64,000 nucleotides of DNA from Hydractinia symbiolongicarpus (lineage: Eukaryota; Cnidaria; Hydrozoa; Anthoathecata; Hydractiniidae), in the NCBI RefSeq assembly GCF_029227915.1, contig NC_079883.1, positions 6,386,001-6,450,000 on the forward strand, in the 5' to 3' direction. This document shows positions 1 through 10,849 of this stretch, one piece after another. Under the pieces are notes generated by a model that made no database searches, was not told the origin of the DNA, and saw nothing but the letters and a program-made list of their open reading frames with translations. Positions within the stretch are counted from its first letter, which is position 1. Each line of letters starts with the position of its first letter. The translations under genes were made by a program, and so were the position numbers.

Positions 1-629
1 CCTCTGAAAGTTGCTCAATTTTTCCTTAAAATATGTTTTTTGTTGTTGTTTTTGTTGATTTTTGCATTTTTTTTATCCACTACAAAATCAATTAATTTAG
101 TAGAGCTTTCTTAAATGAAAAATAAAATAAAACAATCCCACAAGAAAGTAAATAGAACTAGCTATAGTGACGAGTGATGTATTAATTAAAAGGACAGTTT
201 CTTTACTTCCCTTGCCTTTATTTCAGTTTACCATCACTGAAGCAGAGTTTGGAAGGAAATAGTAAAGTGATCCATATAAACACAGTTTAAGAAGGCATGT
301 CTTTCCGTTGAACAATGATCAGAAGGGGCAAGTGTTTCTTGTTTATATTGTTCTCAACGTGTCAAAAAACAGCGTGAAGGAGAGCATCCAAATACATATT
401 GTTTGTTTAACATAAAACAAGTTAAAATCCCAATCAAATAAACATACAAAACGTCTTACATTAAAGCTCATTAAAAAGATTGTTATATCGAAACAAAAAG
501 TCACTGACACTGCACTAAAAGCTTTTAATTTCGCTTCAGACTTTTTAAGTCGTCACTCATAGCTTAAAAATTCTGATGTGAAAATAAAAGACAACATCAA
601 AGCAAAGAGGTTTGTCAATACTACACACG
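1..629. other. AT-rich leader region, no gene seen
   Basis: I see no coding segment or recognisable repeat here. The last 60 bases, before the ATG at 630, are A-rich and are the likely promoter/5' UTR of the following peptide gene. No clear TATA box can be singled out. Confidence 0.4.
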
Positions 630-824
630 ATGAAGAAGACTTGCGTTTTGTTGTTATTGTTGTTGTTATTTACATTAGTTGACAGAGGATATACATGGAC
701 AAGAAATACAACAAGAAGACGATGTAAATATCATATGAAAGAAGTTTGTGAAGAATTTTGTGATTGGAGAGGAAATTGTAACGATTTTTGCTATCCTGTC
801 AGAAAGAAAAAATGCTCCTCCTGA
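630..824 (+). CDS. Small secreted cysteine-rich peptide
   Basis: This ORF encodes about 64 residues. It starts MKKTC and runs into an almost pure leucine core, a typical signal peptide. A start six codons upstream (612) is possible, but the ATG at 630 puts the basic Lys residues directly before the hydrophobic core. The mature part is short, basic and has six cysteines spaced C-x7-C-x3-C-x5-C-x3-C-x7-C, with two C-x-x-F-C steps. This is a compact disulfide-bonded scaffold like those of cnidarian secreted antimicrobial, nematocyst or signalling peptides. The minus-strand peptide at 8222-8443 shares the scaffold, including the CEEFC block, so they are probably paralogues. No specific family or activity can be assigned. 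Confidence 0.65.
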   Translation: MKKTCVLLLLLLLFTLVDRGYTWTRNTTRRRCKYHMKEVCEEFCDWRGNCNDFCYPVRKKKCSS

Positions 825-1344
825 TGATGAGTTTCGACACAATTTGTCAAGGATTCTTTTTTTGTTTTTCAACATTTCTATTCGTAGTGGTTTTATCATT
901 TGTGGGGAACTTTAATGACATGGGTTTTTGGTATTTAACGGACTCTCGTTTCTTCGAATTTTTTTTCGTAGCCGACACAAGTTAAAGGTGGAAAATGATT
1001 TTTGCCGCAAAACAAAGTTCGATAAAAACATATCAGCATAATCATCGCTGCACGCTGTTGATGGTGTTGGGTTATCGAGACATCACCATTTCTATGTCGA
1101 AAGAAAATATGGAAGAAGGTGTTATTTTTATCATTTTGAAGATGTGTTAATGTTTTTTAATGAAAATTAATGAAGATGTGTTAGTAATATTACATCCACA
1201 CGATCTTTTTTCCAGCAAAGATTTTACTTTGCCTTTTAAAATTTGTGAAAATTCTTGGTTTATGTTGGAGATTGTTTTCAAAACCGACGTTGCAAGAAAT
1301 AAAAAATATAAAAATGAAACATATACATATATAAAGAACAAAAA

Positions 1345-1461
1345 ATGAAAGCCGTAAACTTTTTGCTTGCTTTTGTATTACTTAACCTGTTTCTTTTGTC
1401 AATAAGGACCGTTAACGCAATGACCCTAAACCGTTTTGTAGCTGAATCCTTTTTACTTTAG
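1345..1461 (+). CDS. Very short ORF with signal peptide
   Basis: An ATG at 1345 opens a 38-residue ORF that begins MKAVN, continues with about 15 hydrophobic residues, and has a plausible signal-peptidase site after the VNA triplet. Only about a dozen residues follow before the stop at 1459-1461, and none is cysteine. A TATATAAAG sequence lies about 15 nt upstream. It could be the first exon of a secreted-peptide gene, a remnant of one, or a chance ORF. It sits 520 bp after the cysteine-rich peptide gene on the same strand. Confidence 0.35.
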   Translation: MKAVNFLLAFVLLNLFLLSIRTVNAMTLNRFVAESFLL

Positions 1462-2529
1462 AATAAATATAAGGACCAATACAACAGAAAAAATTTTAAG
1501 CAGGTGGTCTGCCACGCCCGTTTTGAAAATTTTATCTTATATTTCTAGAATATTTTGAAGTTTTTGTGGTTTTCTTCATCAAGTTATGTAAGTGAGTAAG
1601 TAAGTAACGGGAAGTTTCAACATCCTTGGGGATTCCATCCTAATGAATGTATCTTCCACCCCTCCAACTGTAACTGTGTTAAATTGCATATGTTACATCA
1701 AGTTCCTTCCTTAAATTTGTAGACGCTAAATAGCTAAAACACTTTACGCCCCTTGCTACAGACACCCATTTACGCCCCAGGGCATTAATGTTTAACTAAA
1801 TGCAAGCCCATTTGCGCGAAAAATCCAATTAGGCTTTTGTGAGTATCGCGCCTTGTGATATTGTCAAGTTAACAAAGTATCCTCTACGGTGAACAATATA
1901 AATGTGCATTTCATTAAATGGGCGTATCCAGTTTTTTCGCACTTTTTGTTTAATTAGCGCCTTAATAAGTTTTAATAAGCTTAAAATTTGACTCAAAGTA
2001 CTAAAATAATGATTAGTTGGATTATCTTTATGTCAAACAATACAAAAACTGAAATTGTAACAAAAAATGATGATGTCAGCTAAAATTATTACTGAAACTC
2101 ATCATTTAAGGCATTATTTTTAAAGGTCATGTGAAAGTATGATGACTTACAACGTAACACAAGACAAGTTATGGGGTACGACATTTGGCCCCTTCCTCCG
2201 GCACACTACACTCGACCCCTATACCTCGATATAAATTAGGTTAAACTGGTTTAAAATTTCACCCAAAATTTAGGAACGTTTTGGGACCAACATATTTTAG
2301 GGATTTTGTTACTTGACTTTTATTTTTGGAAAAAAGTCTATGTCCTGACAACCCATCGACGATTTACCGTCAATTGTTGAAAGAAAACGGATAAACCGAA
2401 TAAAATAAAAGTCTTACTTTGACTACATTAATACTTCAACTACTACGAATTTCAGTCATTTTATGCGTACAAACAGAATTTTTGTGGATTATTTAAATTC
2501 TTAAAAGGAAAACAGAGGCAGCGAGAAAC
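1462..2529. other. Intergenic, no gene seen
   Basis: No coding signal was found. Around 1740-1930 there are scattered TTACGCCCC and GCGCG motifs resembling degraded interspersed repeat, but I could not define its ends. Confidence 0.3.
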
Positions 2530-2745
2530 AGTGGTAGTTACAGAGGCAGAGACAGCGTTAAAACTGGACACACTGACCTTGTAGGAAGCAGAGGCAGCGT
2601 TGAACCTGGACACACTGCGCTTGTAGGAGGCAGAGGCAGTGTTGAACCTGGACACACTGCGCTTGTAGAAAGGCAAAGGCAGCGTTGAACCTGGACACAC
2701 TGAACTTGCAGGAGGCAGAGGCAGCACCTGGAAACACTGAGCTTG
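2530..2745. repeat. 42-bp minisatellite, about 4-5 copies
   Basis: A degenerate tandem array. The landmark GTTGAACCTGGACACACTG (or its variant with GTTAAAACTGG) starts near 2557, 2599, 2641 and 2684, giving spacings of 42, 42 and 43 bp. A shortened copy follows near 2728. Each unit also carries GGAGGCAGAGGCAG. Because 42 is a multiple of 3, overlapping minus-strand reading frames stay open. I treat those as by-products of the repeat. Confidence 0.75.
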
Positions 2746-3189
2746 GGTAACCTAAAACTATTTTAGAAGACAAAACGATGCAATAAGAACTAACCTGAAT
2801 AGATTGGTAGTGAATGTAGCGGCTCGTGAGGCGCGACGTATAGCTCTAATTATGCGTGTCACGCGCTCACATTTTTACTGAAAAAAATATAAACAGATCG
2901 TTGAAATCGAATATATCGTGTCAAAAAAGTGAACTATGGTGGAGCACTGGCAGATTTGTTCATGGCATAGCTAAAATTATTAAAACGCGTAGCATTGTTG
3001 AGAAGGAAATAGATCTGGCAATGGGGTTAAGCTACACCAAAATTGTGAAATTTAGAATAGTCATACGCAAAAATGAATAACGCATCAATAGCTTCTTTCT
3101 AAATTTTCCAAAAAATGTGCTGTCGCAAAACCTAATCTAAAATAACAGCCGTGTTTTGTCTGTGCGCGGAAAAACGTCGTGCTACAGAA

Positions 3190-3270
3190 ACACGAAATGT
3201 GATATATAAAGGACGGTCGAATCCGAGGATTTGTTCACAGACTACAGATTAGTCTATCATGATATGAAAT
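3190..3270. repeat. Degenerate copy of palindromic dispersed repeat
   Basis: The stretch TAAAGGACGGTCGAATCCGAGG followed by TTTGTTCACAGACTACAGATTAG aligns by eye with the better copy at 9440-9590 (AAGGACAGGCGAACCCGTGG, then TTTCTCACGGGCTAACGACTAG). The inner palindrome is decayed. Confidence 0.4.
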
Positions 3271-3699
3271 TGATCAATACTTACATATAATTCAACATCG
3301 TAATCCACTGACAGCAAATGCCGTTGATGCCAGTAAGTGCCACAAATCCACCCTTATCTTCAGGGTCTCTTGGCCACTGACCTGTTTCAAATATATGAAA
3401 AGGGTAAAATTCCCTGGAATCCAGGTTGCCGCAAATTAAATGTCGCAACATCGATACCGAGAGCCTTTCACATCAAAATAGTATTGAGGACGAAAACCAG
3501 AAAATTTGATATAAGACTGTTTTGTTTTTTGTTCGGTTTTTTATTTCTCTATTTTGTCGTCATCTTTTGACTTATAAGTCTTTTCCTCCAGAAATAACTA
3601 AAAGGCTCCAGGAACAAATATGTGAGACACTTTCTCTGGCGTTTACGTTTTTTGTAATTATAACTTCAGACGAGGTGATCAGCGAACTATTAAACTTAG

Positions 3700-3880
3700 C
3701 GCACTACATAAGGAGAGGAAACTGCCAATACTGTGTATTCTCTCTAAAGCGGACACCTCTATATAACATAACGGACACTATTTCTTGGAATGGACCGATT
3801 TCAGGTCAAACTCTCACAATAAGACTCTCTCTCTATAAGTCGGACAGTTATAAGACGGACACTTTATAAAACTGACACTT
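3700..3880. repeat. Repeat remnant with CGGACAC motifs
   Basis: Several imperfect copies of a TATAA-x-x-CGGACAC motif occur (AAGCGGACACCTCTATAAC, CATAACGGACAC, TAAGTCGGACAG, TAAGACGGACAC). This looks like the end region of a degraded DNA transposon or low-copy satellite. I could not find matching terminal inverted repeats, so the class is open. Confidence 0.3.
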
Positions 3881-4189
3881 TTTTTCGCACCAATGGTGAG
3901 AGATTCCACTGGAATTCAGTTTTTATGAGCAATGCATTAAAACGCAAAATTATCTAGGAAATCTACTCTGCAGCATCAGACAGATGAAACTTTAGCCATA
4001 ACAATCAAAGACAATAAAAAACAACAAAATTTCACAAAGTACTAGTTGTAAAAATTTACAAAGTTGAGTACAATGCTTATAATGTAAAAACAACTACAAT
4101 ATTACATGAACACAACAAAAAAGGATTTAAAAACTATTTTATACCTATTCAAAGAAATCCCTTGTAAACTGGATTGTATAAATTTTGTT

Positions 4190-4438
4190 TCAATTTAGAT
4201 TCTTACGGTTCTTACACTTGACCACACAGCGTTTAAAGAAACCTTTGAACTTTAAATACATTTGACACCTTTTTTAGCAGATTCTCTTTGTCCTGAAGCC
4301 GAAACAAAAACCTTTCTCTATTTTCTTTTCCTGGTTATTTTGTGTCGCTAATTTTATGAACTTTGCATCAGTAAGGCGTGCTGCCTCCACGAGCAACACA
4401 GCCATCGTTATTACCATGTAAATAACAATTATTCTCAT
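4190..4438 (-). pseudogene. Interrupted paralogue of the secreted cysteine-rich peptide
   Basis: The ATG at 4438-4436 starts a signal peptide very similar to that at 8443 (shared IIVIYM and VLLVE blocks). The DNA around both starts is also nearly identical, including a TTTTAGG acceptor-like site 17 nt upstream. The frame reaches a stop at 4276-4274 after 54 codons. In the same frame past that stop, three more cysteines follow, the last two in C-x3-C spacing, before a second stop at 4192-4190. The stop falls inside what would be the first C-x3-C step of the scaffold, and the final cysteine is absent. This looks like a nonsense-disrupted copy. An alternative is a genuine 54-residue product. Confidence 0.5.
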
Positions 4439-4499
4439 GACTTCAATACGATAACCTAAAACATAAACCATATGCATACTGATAATTTTCGATAAATAT

Positions 4500-6097
4500 T
4501 GGGTTATCTTAAAATTCTTTATCTGCTAAAAAGCACAAAATTTTGGAATAAAGGCCAAATAACAAAGAAATTTGTATCAGATGTAAACGAATAAGCTTCA
4601 AATACAAGTGTATTCATATTTTGCGACGTGGGTACGCGAGGAATTTGTGCGCGCAAGGATTTGTATGCGCGAAAGTTTGTGCGCGGGAAAAGGCCAAACT
4701 GAGAAATGAAGGACAAACAATAACAAAACAAATGAAGGACCATTTGTTTTGTTATTGTTTTAAAATCGTCACTCATCGTCTATGAGGGTTTTTGGGGTAT
4801 CTTCTCATGTCCCATGTAAATTTGTTTATTGAGAGAGACAGCGCAGCTAGGCTGGATACACGAGGTTGTGATATTTAGGCGTTAGGCTAAAATATTTGCG
4901 CGGACCCTGTAATTGTTATTACCTGGAAAGCCAATGTTTTAACAGTTTTTTACATCTATATTATAACTGGAACATATATGTTTTTCCGTAAGCTGAAAAT
5001 CCAGACCATATTATATTTATAATTTACAACGTCGTTGACACTGCAATTGGCCGAGGCGAATGCCCAGGTGTTAACAAAAATTCTCGATTTAAGTTGGCAT
5101 GTATTCGCCGACATGGTTTATATTGCAGTTGGATGTGAATTTATATAAGTTTTGTTTTCATTTTCTTATAAATTTCTCTTTAAATGTCACTGTGATTTGT
5201 GTATGGGAGCATACAATCACAAACAAAATATAAATTGCCCACATAAAACCGAGTTTTTCAGTTTAGAGCAGGCAAAGGGTAATTCATGTTGGGAGTTTTT
5301 GCCAACAAGAAATAAATGAAATTAGAAAGGCTGATGTTTGAACACCTTCATAGACTATATATAAGAACAAAATTATGAGTGTAAAACGCTAAAAAAGCAT
5401 AAAAAGTAAAAAGTTGTTATAAAAAAACCTGACCTTAGCAGGCTTAAACTTGAAAGAAAATAGGTTTTTTCGTCGTCTGTCTGGTGATATTACACTGAAA
5501 TTGTGTTTCACCGATGTTGTTAAAGAAAGTATAGTCAAATATTTTCACAATTAATAATAATTTTTGTTTTAGTCCTTCTTACATGTGTTGTGAACACTGT
5601 GAATAAAATCATGTATACATACTTTACCTGTCTCGTATATACGTTTTCTGTCCTGATGGTTTTAAAATTGGATGGAGGGATAAATAAGGATAAATATGTT
5701 GTGTATGGACAATTATCCAATTGTATTATTGTTCCTCATTTTTTGAATGTTTTTTCTTTTTTAGATTAGCCCTTATCAAAACATCCACTGTCGGCATTTT
5801 CAAACTGAGCGAGAGAGTTAGAGTAACGCCTAAATACTGAAACATTCAGAAGTTCAATGTTACATAAAAGAATTTGTATAAATAAAAAAAATGTCGACAA
5901 TTTTCTAGATCAATTTCAAAGACATCAATTAAAGGTTTTATTTTTTTAAAGAATACTATATGTAAAATATTTTATTTTTTTATTTATATATAGACATTAT
6001 TTTTTTATAAGAACATGAATATGGTAAAAATCGCTTGCAATGTTTTTAACGTGTTTGAAATGCAGCCTATAAATATTCTTGGGATGTTCTTAATGTA
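4500..6097. other. Intergenic, no gene seen
   Basis: No coding segment was recognised. The stretch is AT-rich with a G/C island near 4640-4700 (GCGCGC-type words) and poly-T/A tracts after 5880. Confidence 0.3.
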
Positions 6098-6231
6098 CCG
6101 TAAATGACAAATAAGCCCCTGGGCAGGGAGCTTATTTAATTTCACCCATTAAAAGGGGCGCTTAATTGGCAAGGCGTGTAATTATGTAGCAGTGTTTATT
6201 CAGCAGGGGGCGGTTGTTCTGTATTTTATGG
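6098..6231. mobile_element. Short TA-flanked MITE candidate
   Basis: This 134-bp segment is bounded by TA on both sides (6096-6097 and 6232-6233). Its ends are imperfect inverted repeats: the left end reads CCGTAAATGACAAATAAGCC and the right end, reverse-complemented, CCATAAAATACAGAACAACC, both continuing into GCCCC(C)TG. The inside is GC-richer than the flanks. TA duplication and short size fit a non-autonomous mariner-type element; the family is inferred. Confidence 0.45.
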
Positions 6232-7279
6232 TATTACCCTACTTTGATGATAATTGCTACAAAGTGTAGCACTTGGATCTTTTATATTTTTTTATATTTT
6301 TATTAAAAAAAATTGTAGTCAAGCTTCACAAAGCCTTAAAATAATCTTAACATGTTCTTAAATTTTGAGACTTATGTTCTTATATACTTTTTTTTGTCCT
6401 CAGAACAAAAGATATTTACGCTGGGCTTACTTTGTTCTTAAACTTGTTAAACGTTGGTGCAGATAACATGCATTGTGTTTTTGTTCTCTGAGGATAATCT
6501 CACACTATATGACATATTTTAATCCCATACTTATTATTTCTGCTGATGGCGGAAGTCTTCAAGCCAGCGGGCTTCTTGTTTGAATATAGTATGCAGAGCA
6601 TCGTTTTATTTAACATCTATCGTAATATAAATTTGCAAACACCTTATGGAACGAGTGATCGCTCTACTACTATACCTTGTGTCGAGCTCAACAAAGGTCT
6701 CCAAAATTAAAAAAGTACTTATACAACTTTGAGGTCATACAGCACATTATTTTTAACTCAGTAATCACTGTTTTTGTTTTTTTACGGAATGCCATGGCAT
6801 AAAGAACAAACACTTCGCTTTTTTCATGATATGGAACGTTTTCCAGCCTTAAAGTTCATGCTTTCTAAAAGGAAGCCACGCGACGGACAATCTAACTTGA
6901 TGCTGGATCTTCTTTATCCGCGATATTTAACATTTCTTTAGTAACTTTTGTGTTTTATCAACTGTACGAATTTAGAATAGGGAGTTTAAGTCCGCGAAAA
7001 AATGACTATTGCGCAGATTTAAATATACTTGTTATATATTTCTGAGACCAAATAAAACATCTTATGAACTTATTTATCAAGGTGCTGACAAATTATATAT
7101 ATATAGCATTTCTCCTTTTTTACGAAGCAAAATAAGAAACAAGATTACTTACTAAAGATTTTTACAGATCCTCACAGACCAAACAACGCTCCTTATAACG
7201 TTATTTCTTTGATCTCCTACCTTTGTTGAAGATATTTATAACGATGAGGAGAATTTTCCGTTTTTTCTTGAAAATCATT
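6232..7279. other. Intergenic, no gene seen
   Basis: AT-rich sequence without a supported ORF, RNA gene or defined repeat. Confidence 0.3.
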
Positions 7280-7720
7280 AAGATCTGATACTAATTGGGG
7301 TTGATGAAGAATCATCGCGCTAGTAAATTGACAACAAAGAAACTACATTATTCGCGACGTTTCGGATGTTCACACACCCATTTTCAAGCAATCAAAAACG
7401 TACAATGTTCTCCTAAATATATACAAGTTTAACAGCAACCATAGTTACATATTAAATACTAATTGTATAAATACAATGGAGCAGATCTAATGTTGTTATT
7501 CAACTGGGGACTATCCCGCATTATGAACAAACTCTCTTTAATCTCTAGCAAATACCGGTTGTTACCCCTAGAGAGTATACTAAAATCGTCAAGAGATGAT
7601 GTGGTGTGACAAGCTTTAAGATGATCTTTAATTGCCGTGCAATTAGATGAGGTTGATTTCTTACCTGTTAAGGGAGACACTCCGAGGTGCTCGCTTGCCC
7701 GAAAAAACTAGATGTTGAAG
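7280..7720 (-). mobile_element. Penelope-like retroelement 3' fragment
   Basis: On the minus strand, 7680-7459 encodes a stretch with the order SPLTGKK, SSNC, IKDHL.ACH, FSIL, then YLLEIKESLFIMRD and LNNNIRSAPLYL. This matches the C-terminal GIY-YIG endonuclease region of Penelope-like elements as I know it. Downstream on the same strand (7400-7350) is a conserved-looking tail that includes GCTTGAAAATGGGTGTGTG and AAACGTCGCGAATAATG, also typical of these elements' 3' ends. There is no reverse-transcriptase domain in the window, so this is a 5'-truncated, dead copy. Confidence 0.7.
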
Positions 7721-8221
7721 ATTTTTTGTAATTTGATTGTGTTCACAGTGTTTCAATCATCCACAGGTGTGTGTAAGAAACTTTCCTGCATATGAATTTT
7801 CGTGCGTTCAGAATACCTAAAATTTAAGTCAATTGAATTTTCGCGACGTACTGCTCTCCAATAAATAGTCTAAAACGACAAATGGTAATGCGACAAAGTT
7901 TTTTTGAAAGTGTCATGTTAAGCAAAAAACCTTTTTGAAAGAAACTTTTTTTCCCCGATATTTAAGTTTTTAACATTAATTAGGGTCGACAGTTCAAAAT
8001 TTATTTCTTAGACTCGCTAACTCAGTTTATGTCATTCTAATTCTTTCCAAAAACTTCTCGCAGTTGCTGTTCTGCAAGGTCGAAGGAATGTCATTGAACA
8101 AAACACAAAATAAACTTAAATCTTCTAAATCTCATTAAAAGAAGTTATTTTAGTTTTTTACCGTAAAATAACAATCTTTACTGCTGTCTACAAAGTCATT
8201 GCATTTTAGTCTAATTTAGTC
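7721..8221. other. Intergenic, no gene seen
   Basis: No coding segment recognised. The part nearest 8221 is presumably the 3' UTR of the minus-strand peptide gene. A TTTATT near 8119 or other AT-rich motif could supply its polyadenylation signal, but I cannot pick one. Confidence 0.3.
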
Positions 8222-8443
8222 TCAAAAGCTGCATCTTTTTGTAGTTTTGAACCTGCAATATTCCAAACAGACTGATCGCCAACAGAATTCTTCACACTCT
8301 TTACTTATCGAGACGTTTGGATCACAACGACTTTGAAAATTTACTTTCGACGACGTCTTTATGTCGTCACGTACAGTAAGGTGTCTTCCTTCCACAAGTA
8401 GCACAGACATCGTTAGTATCATGTAAATAACAATTATCTTCAT
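8222..8443 (-). CDS. Small secreted cysteine-rich peptide
   Basis: The ATG at 8443-8441 (start MKIIVIYM) gives a 73-residue precursor with a hydrophobic signal peptide ending near VLLVEG. A polar, uncharged-to-basic spacer follows, then a six-cysteine domain spaced C-x9-C-x3-C-x4-C-x3-C-x7-C. The frame is open for 25 more codons upstream. However, a TTTTAGG acceptor-like site lies just before the start, and this site plus the next 17 nt are conserved with the paralogue at 4438, so the upstream part is more likely intron or leader. The C-terminal domain resembles the peptide at 630-824 (shared CEEFC and similar final C-x7-C). It is a secreted disulfide-rich peptide of unknown activity: defence, nematocyst or signalling are all possible. 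Confidence 0.65.
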   Translation of the reverse strand: MKIIVIYMILTMSVLLVEGRHLTVRDDIKTSSKVNFQSRCDPNVSISKECEEFCWRSVCLEYCRFKTTKRCSF

Positions 8444-8518
8444 GACTTCAATGCGATAACCTAAAACAATCATATAATTGTCAGTGGATGAAGAATAATT
8501 GTCGCGTTGTGAAAACAC

Positions 8519-9439
8519 CCTTTCAATGCTTTAAATCAGATTTTACTACTAGAAAAAAAAGGTCAAAAGGTCAAAATGGTCCTGAAAAATCATAATGATC
8601 TCAAAGTTAAATTTTTCTGCAACATTGCGTGTGTTTCCTTTCGAGAAAAATGTTCACTTTATGAAAAGACATAAAAGTTGAAAATTAAAATTTTAGGCTG
8701 GTTGCCAATATTATAATGGTATAAGAAATTCTATCTAAAACTCAGTTGTGACTCCATGAGTAGACTGGTCTTGCCGTACCATTACCAAATTTTGGTGCTT
8801 TTCACGAAATGCTTTAATTGCCACTGTCGTCATTCGCGAAAATATATTTTCACGAATCTTTATCAATTTTTTCATTCGCGAAATTAAATTCTTGCGCAAT
8901 TCAATTTTTAAAACTATGCTTTTTGAAAATTTTTGGGATAATAAGTCATTGTGTTCATTTTTGACCCTGCCCGGACTTTTTATATATCTCAAGAACAGAA
9001 ATAATATTTTCCTTTACTGACATTGTGCCAGCTGTAGACGTGAAAATTCATTAGACGGTGACTTCCTAGGCCTGAGAATAACGATTCCCTTGATGAATTT
9101 AATAGGGTCATAAACTTTCTTCTTTTTCATTCAGAAACGCAAAAGAGCACAAGTACACAGTAAGTTTGTATCCAGAGCATCCAACTAATGCGCGTATGTG
9201 TTTAAGGCTATTGCACATGTTCAAGACATTACTGCGCATGCGTAAGAAGTTATAACGCATGTACGGTTTACACAGCCTCGATATAAACTATATGTAAAAA
9301 CAAGATAAAATTTCATTGCAGCTTAAAACCTCATTTCGGGTAAATCTCATGTTGGGTCCATATTAAGACTGCCTTAATCTTCTTGCAGCCTTAAGGCTGA
9401 AATAAAAGAGTTCTCTGATAAATGTCTTGTTCAGTAACT
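8519..9439. other. Intergenic, no gene seen
   Basis: No coding signal. Around 8815-8890 there are TTCGCGAAA-type words like those inside the element at 61361-61766, so part of this may be a decayed relative. Confidence 0.3.
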
Positions 9440-9592
9440 TTATTTCAATCTATGTTATAATACCCGTATATGTCTGTCTGTCTGTCACGCAAAATGGTAG
9501 CTTAGCTGCGCAATAGCGAGAAGCACGCAATGCGGTATAAGAAGGACAGGCGAACCCGTGGATTTCTCACGGGCTAACGACTAGTATCTTCA
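9440..9592 (+). repeat. Palindromic dispersed repeat, copy 1
   Basis: The segment contains a TGTCTGTCTGTCTG microsatellite, then CACGCAAAATGGTAGC, then GCGAACCCGTGGATTTCTC and ACGGGCTAACGACTAG. CCCGTGGAT and CACGGG form a small stem. The same modules in reverse orientation occur twice at 59249-59510, with ACTAGTCGG, CCCGTGGAT...CCACGGG, GCATTT, CACTTTGCGTGA and GACAGACAGA. This is a family of short interspersed repeats of unknown class. Confidence 0.65.
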
Positions 9593-10849
9593 AAATCTTC
9601 TCTGATTAAAACGCTTGTTAGAATTTATAAACAATACCAATACTGAGAATAGTTGCAAATTGCATACTCTGCCTGACAAAGCACATATATTAATATTATT
9701 ATTTACACACAGTATTTTATATCTTTCCCAGTTTCTAACAACTTTATAGATCAAACACTTGGTCTTTAAAAGATTCGTTGAGGTTATAAAACATCTTTAA
9801 TTGTATTTTTAAAAAACCACATATCTTTCAATTAATTAAGGTTCCATTTACACGATACGATTTGTTGTACTGTTTGTATTACTTCAATTTTTATACCTGC
9901 TCCCACGCGCTTTTGCTTTGCGTGTGCATCCAACCCAACAATAACTTAGCAATTGTGGAAGAATAGTAATTCATCTTCTGTGTTTAAATGTGCATGCAAA
10001 AATAACGAACATAATTAATTTTTAGGTTCTTTTTCTGGTTTCCGTGAGTTGTTTTTAAGAAACGTTGATGCTTTTTATTGAAAAATCTATCATCCGCTAT
10101 TCTACTTTCTTCGTAGCTACGACCAGAACTATCAATTACCTTAAGCAGTATTTTTGGAATCAGAGAGTAGTGATAACGAGTTAAATAAACCATAGTTAAT
10201 AGTTATTAACAATGATTAAACTTTGCAGGTTAGGTTAAAGTTAAACTTTAATGGTTACAGGATCAGCCCATTTATCAATGTTACCTTTTTTTACTTTCCA
10301 GCTAATTTATATTTTGTGCAGTGCTGCAAAATAGTTAAACGTGTCATGAACCAGGTAGCCAGCGTCGAGAATGCGCTGGCGCACTTTCCACAATGTCTGC
10401 CCCAAGTCCGCTGTAACAGTGAAAGGTGAACTTTTACAAGTTTGGAGTGCTTGTTACTAACATAAAAGAGCTTTCTCGATTACTTTTAGTTACAAGCCTT
10501 GGATTTTCGCCATGCAGATTTGCAATTATTTATAATCGGGATTGTAGTAATACTTGTGCGGTATTTTTTCCTGTTTATTATTAAAAAGTGACTAAAAGAA
10601 ATGTTATATTGTCTTACAACCTCGTTTCCAGCGCCTGTTATCTCTTTTTTTAAATCGTTGTGCTGAGATGATGAAGATTCAACAGGTGCTGGCAATGAGG
10701 TATATTGTCTTCGTTTTTTGCCTAAAATTACTGACATTCTAATTGCTGCATAATAATTGCAATGGTGAGTTAAGTGCAGTTTGATACTGCAAAGTGTGAG
10801 GACTTAGGGCTATAGTCATCTCTCACGCTACTCGTGAAGGTAAAACGGG
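9593..10849. other. Intergenic, no gene seen
   Basis: No coding segment supported. Short ORFs here have no recognisable motif. Confidence 0.3.

Noticed and set aside
2461-2773. Overlapping minus-strand ORFs of 71-88 codons
   Set aside because: They are by-products of the 42-bp minisatellite; the peptide sequences simply repeat the unit.
3337-3869. ORFs of 77 and 115 codons
   Set aside because: They overlap in different frames, have no family signature, and run into a repeat remnant.
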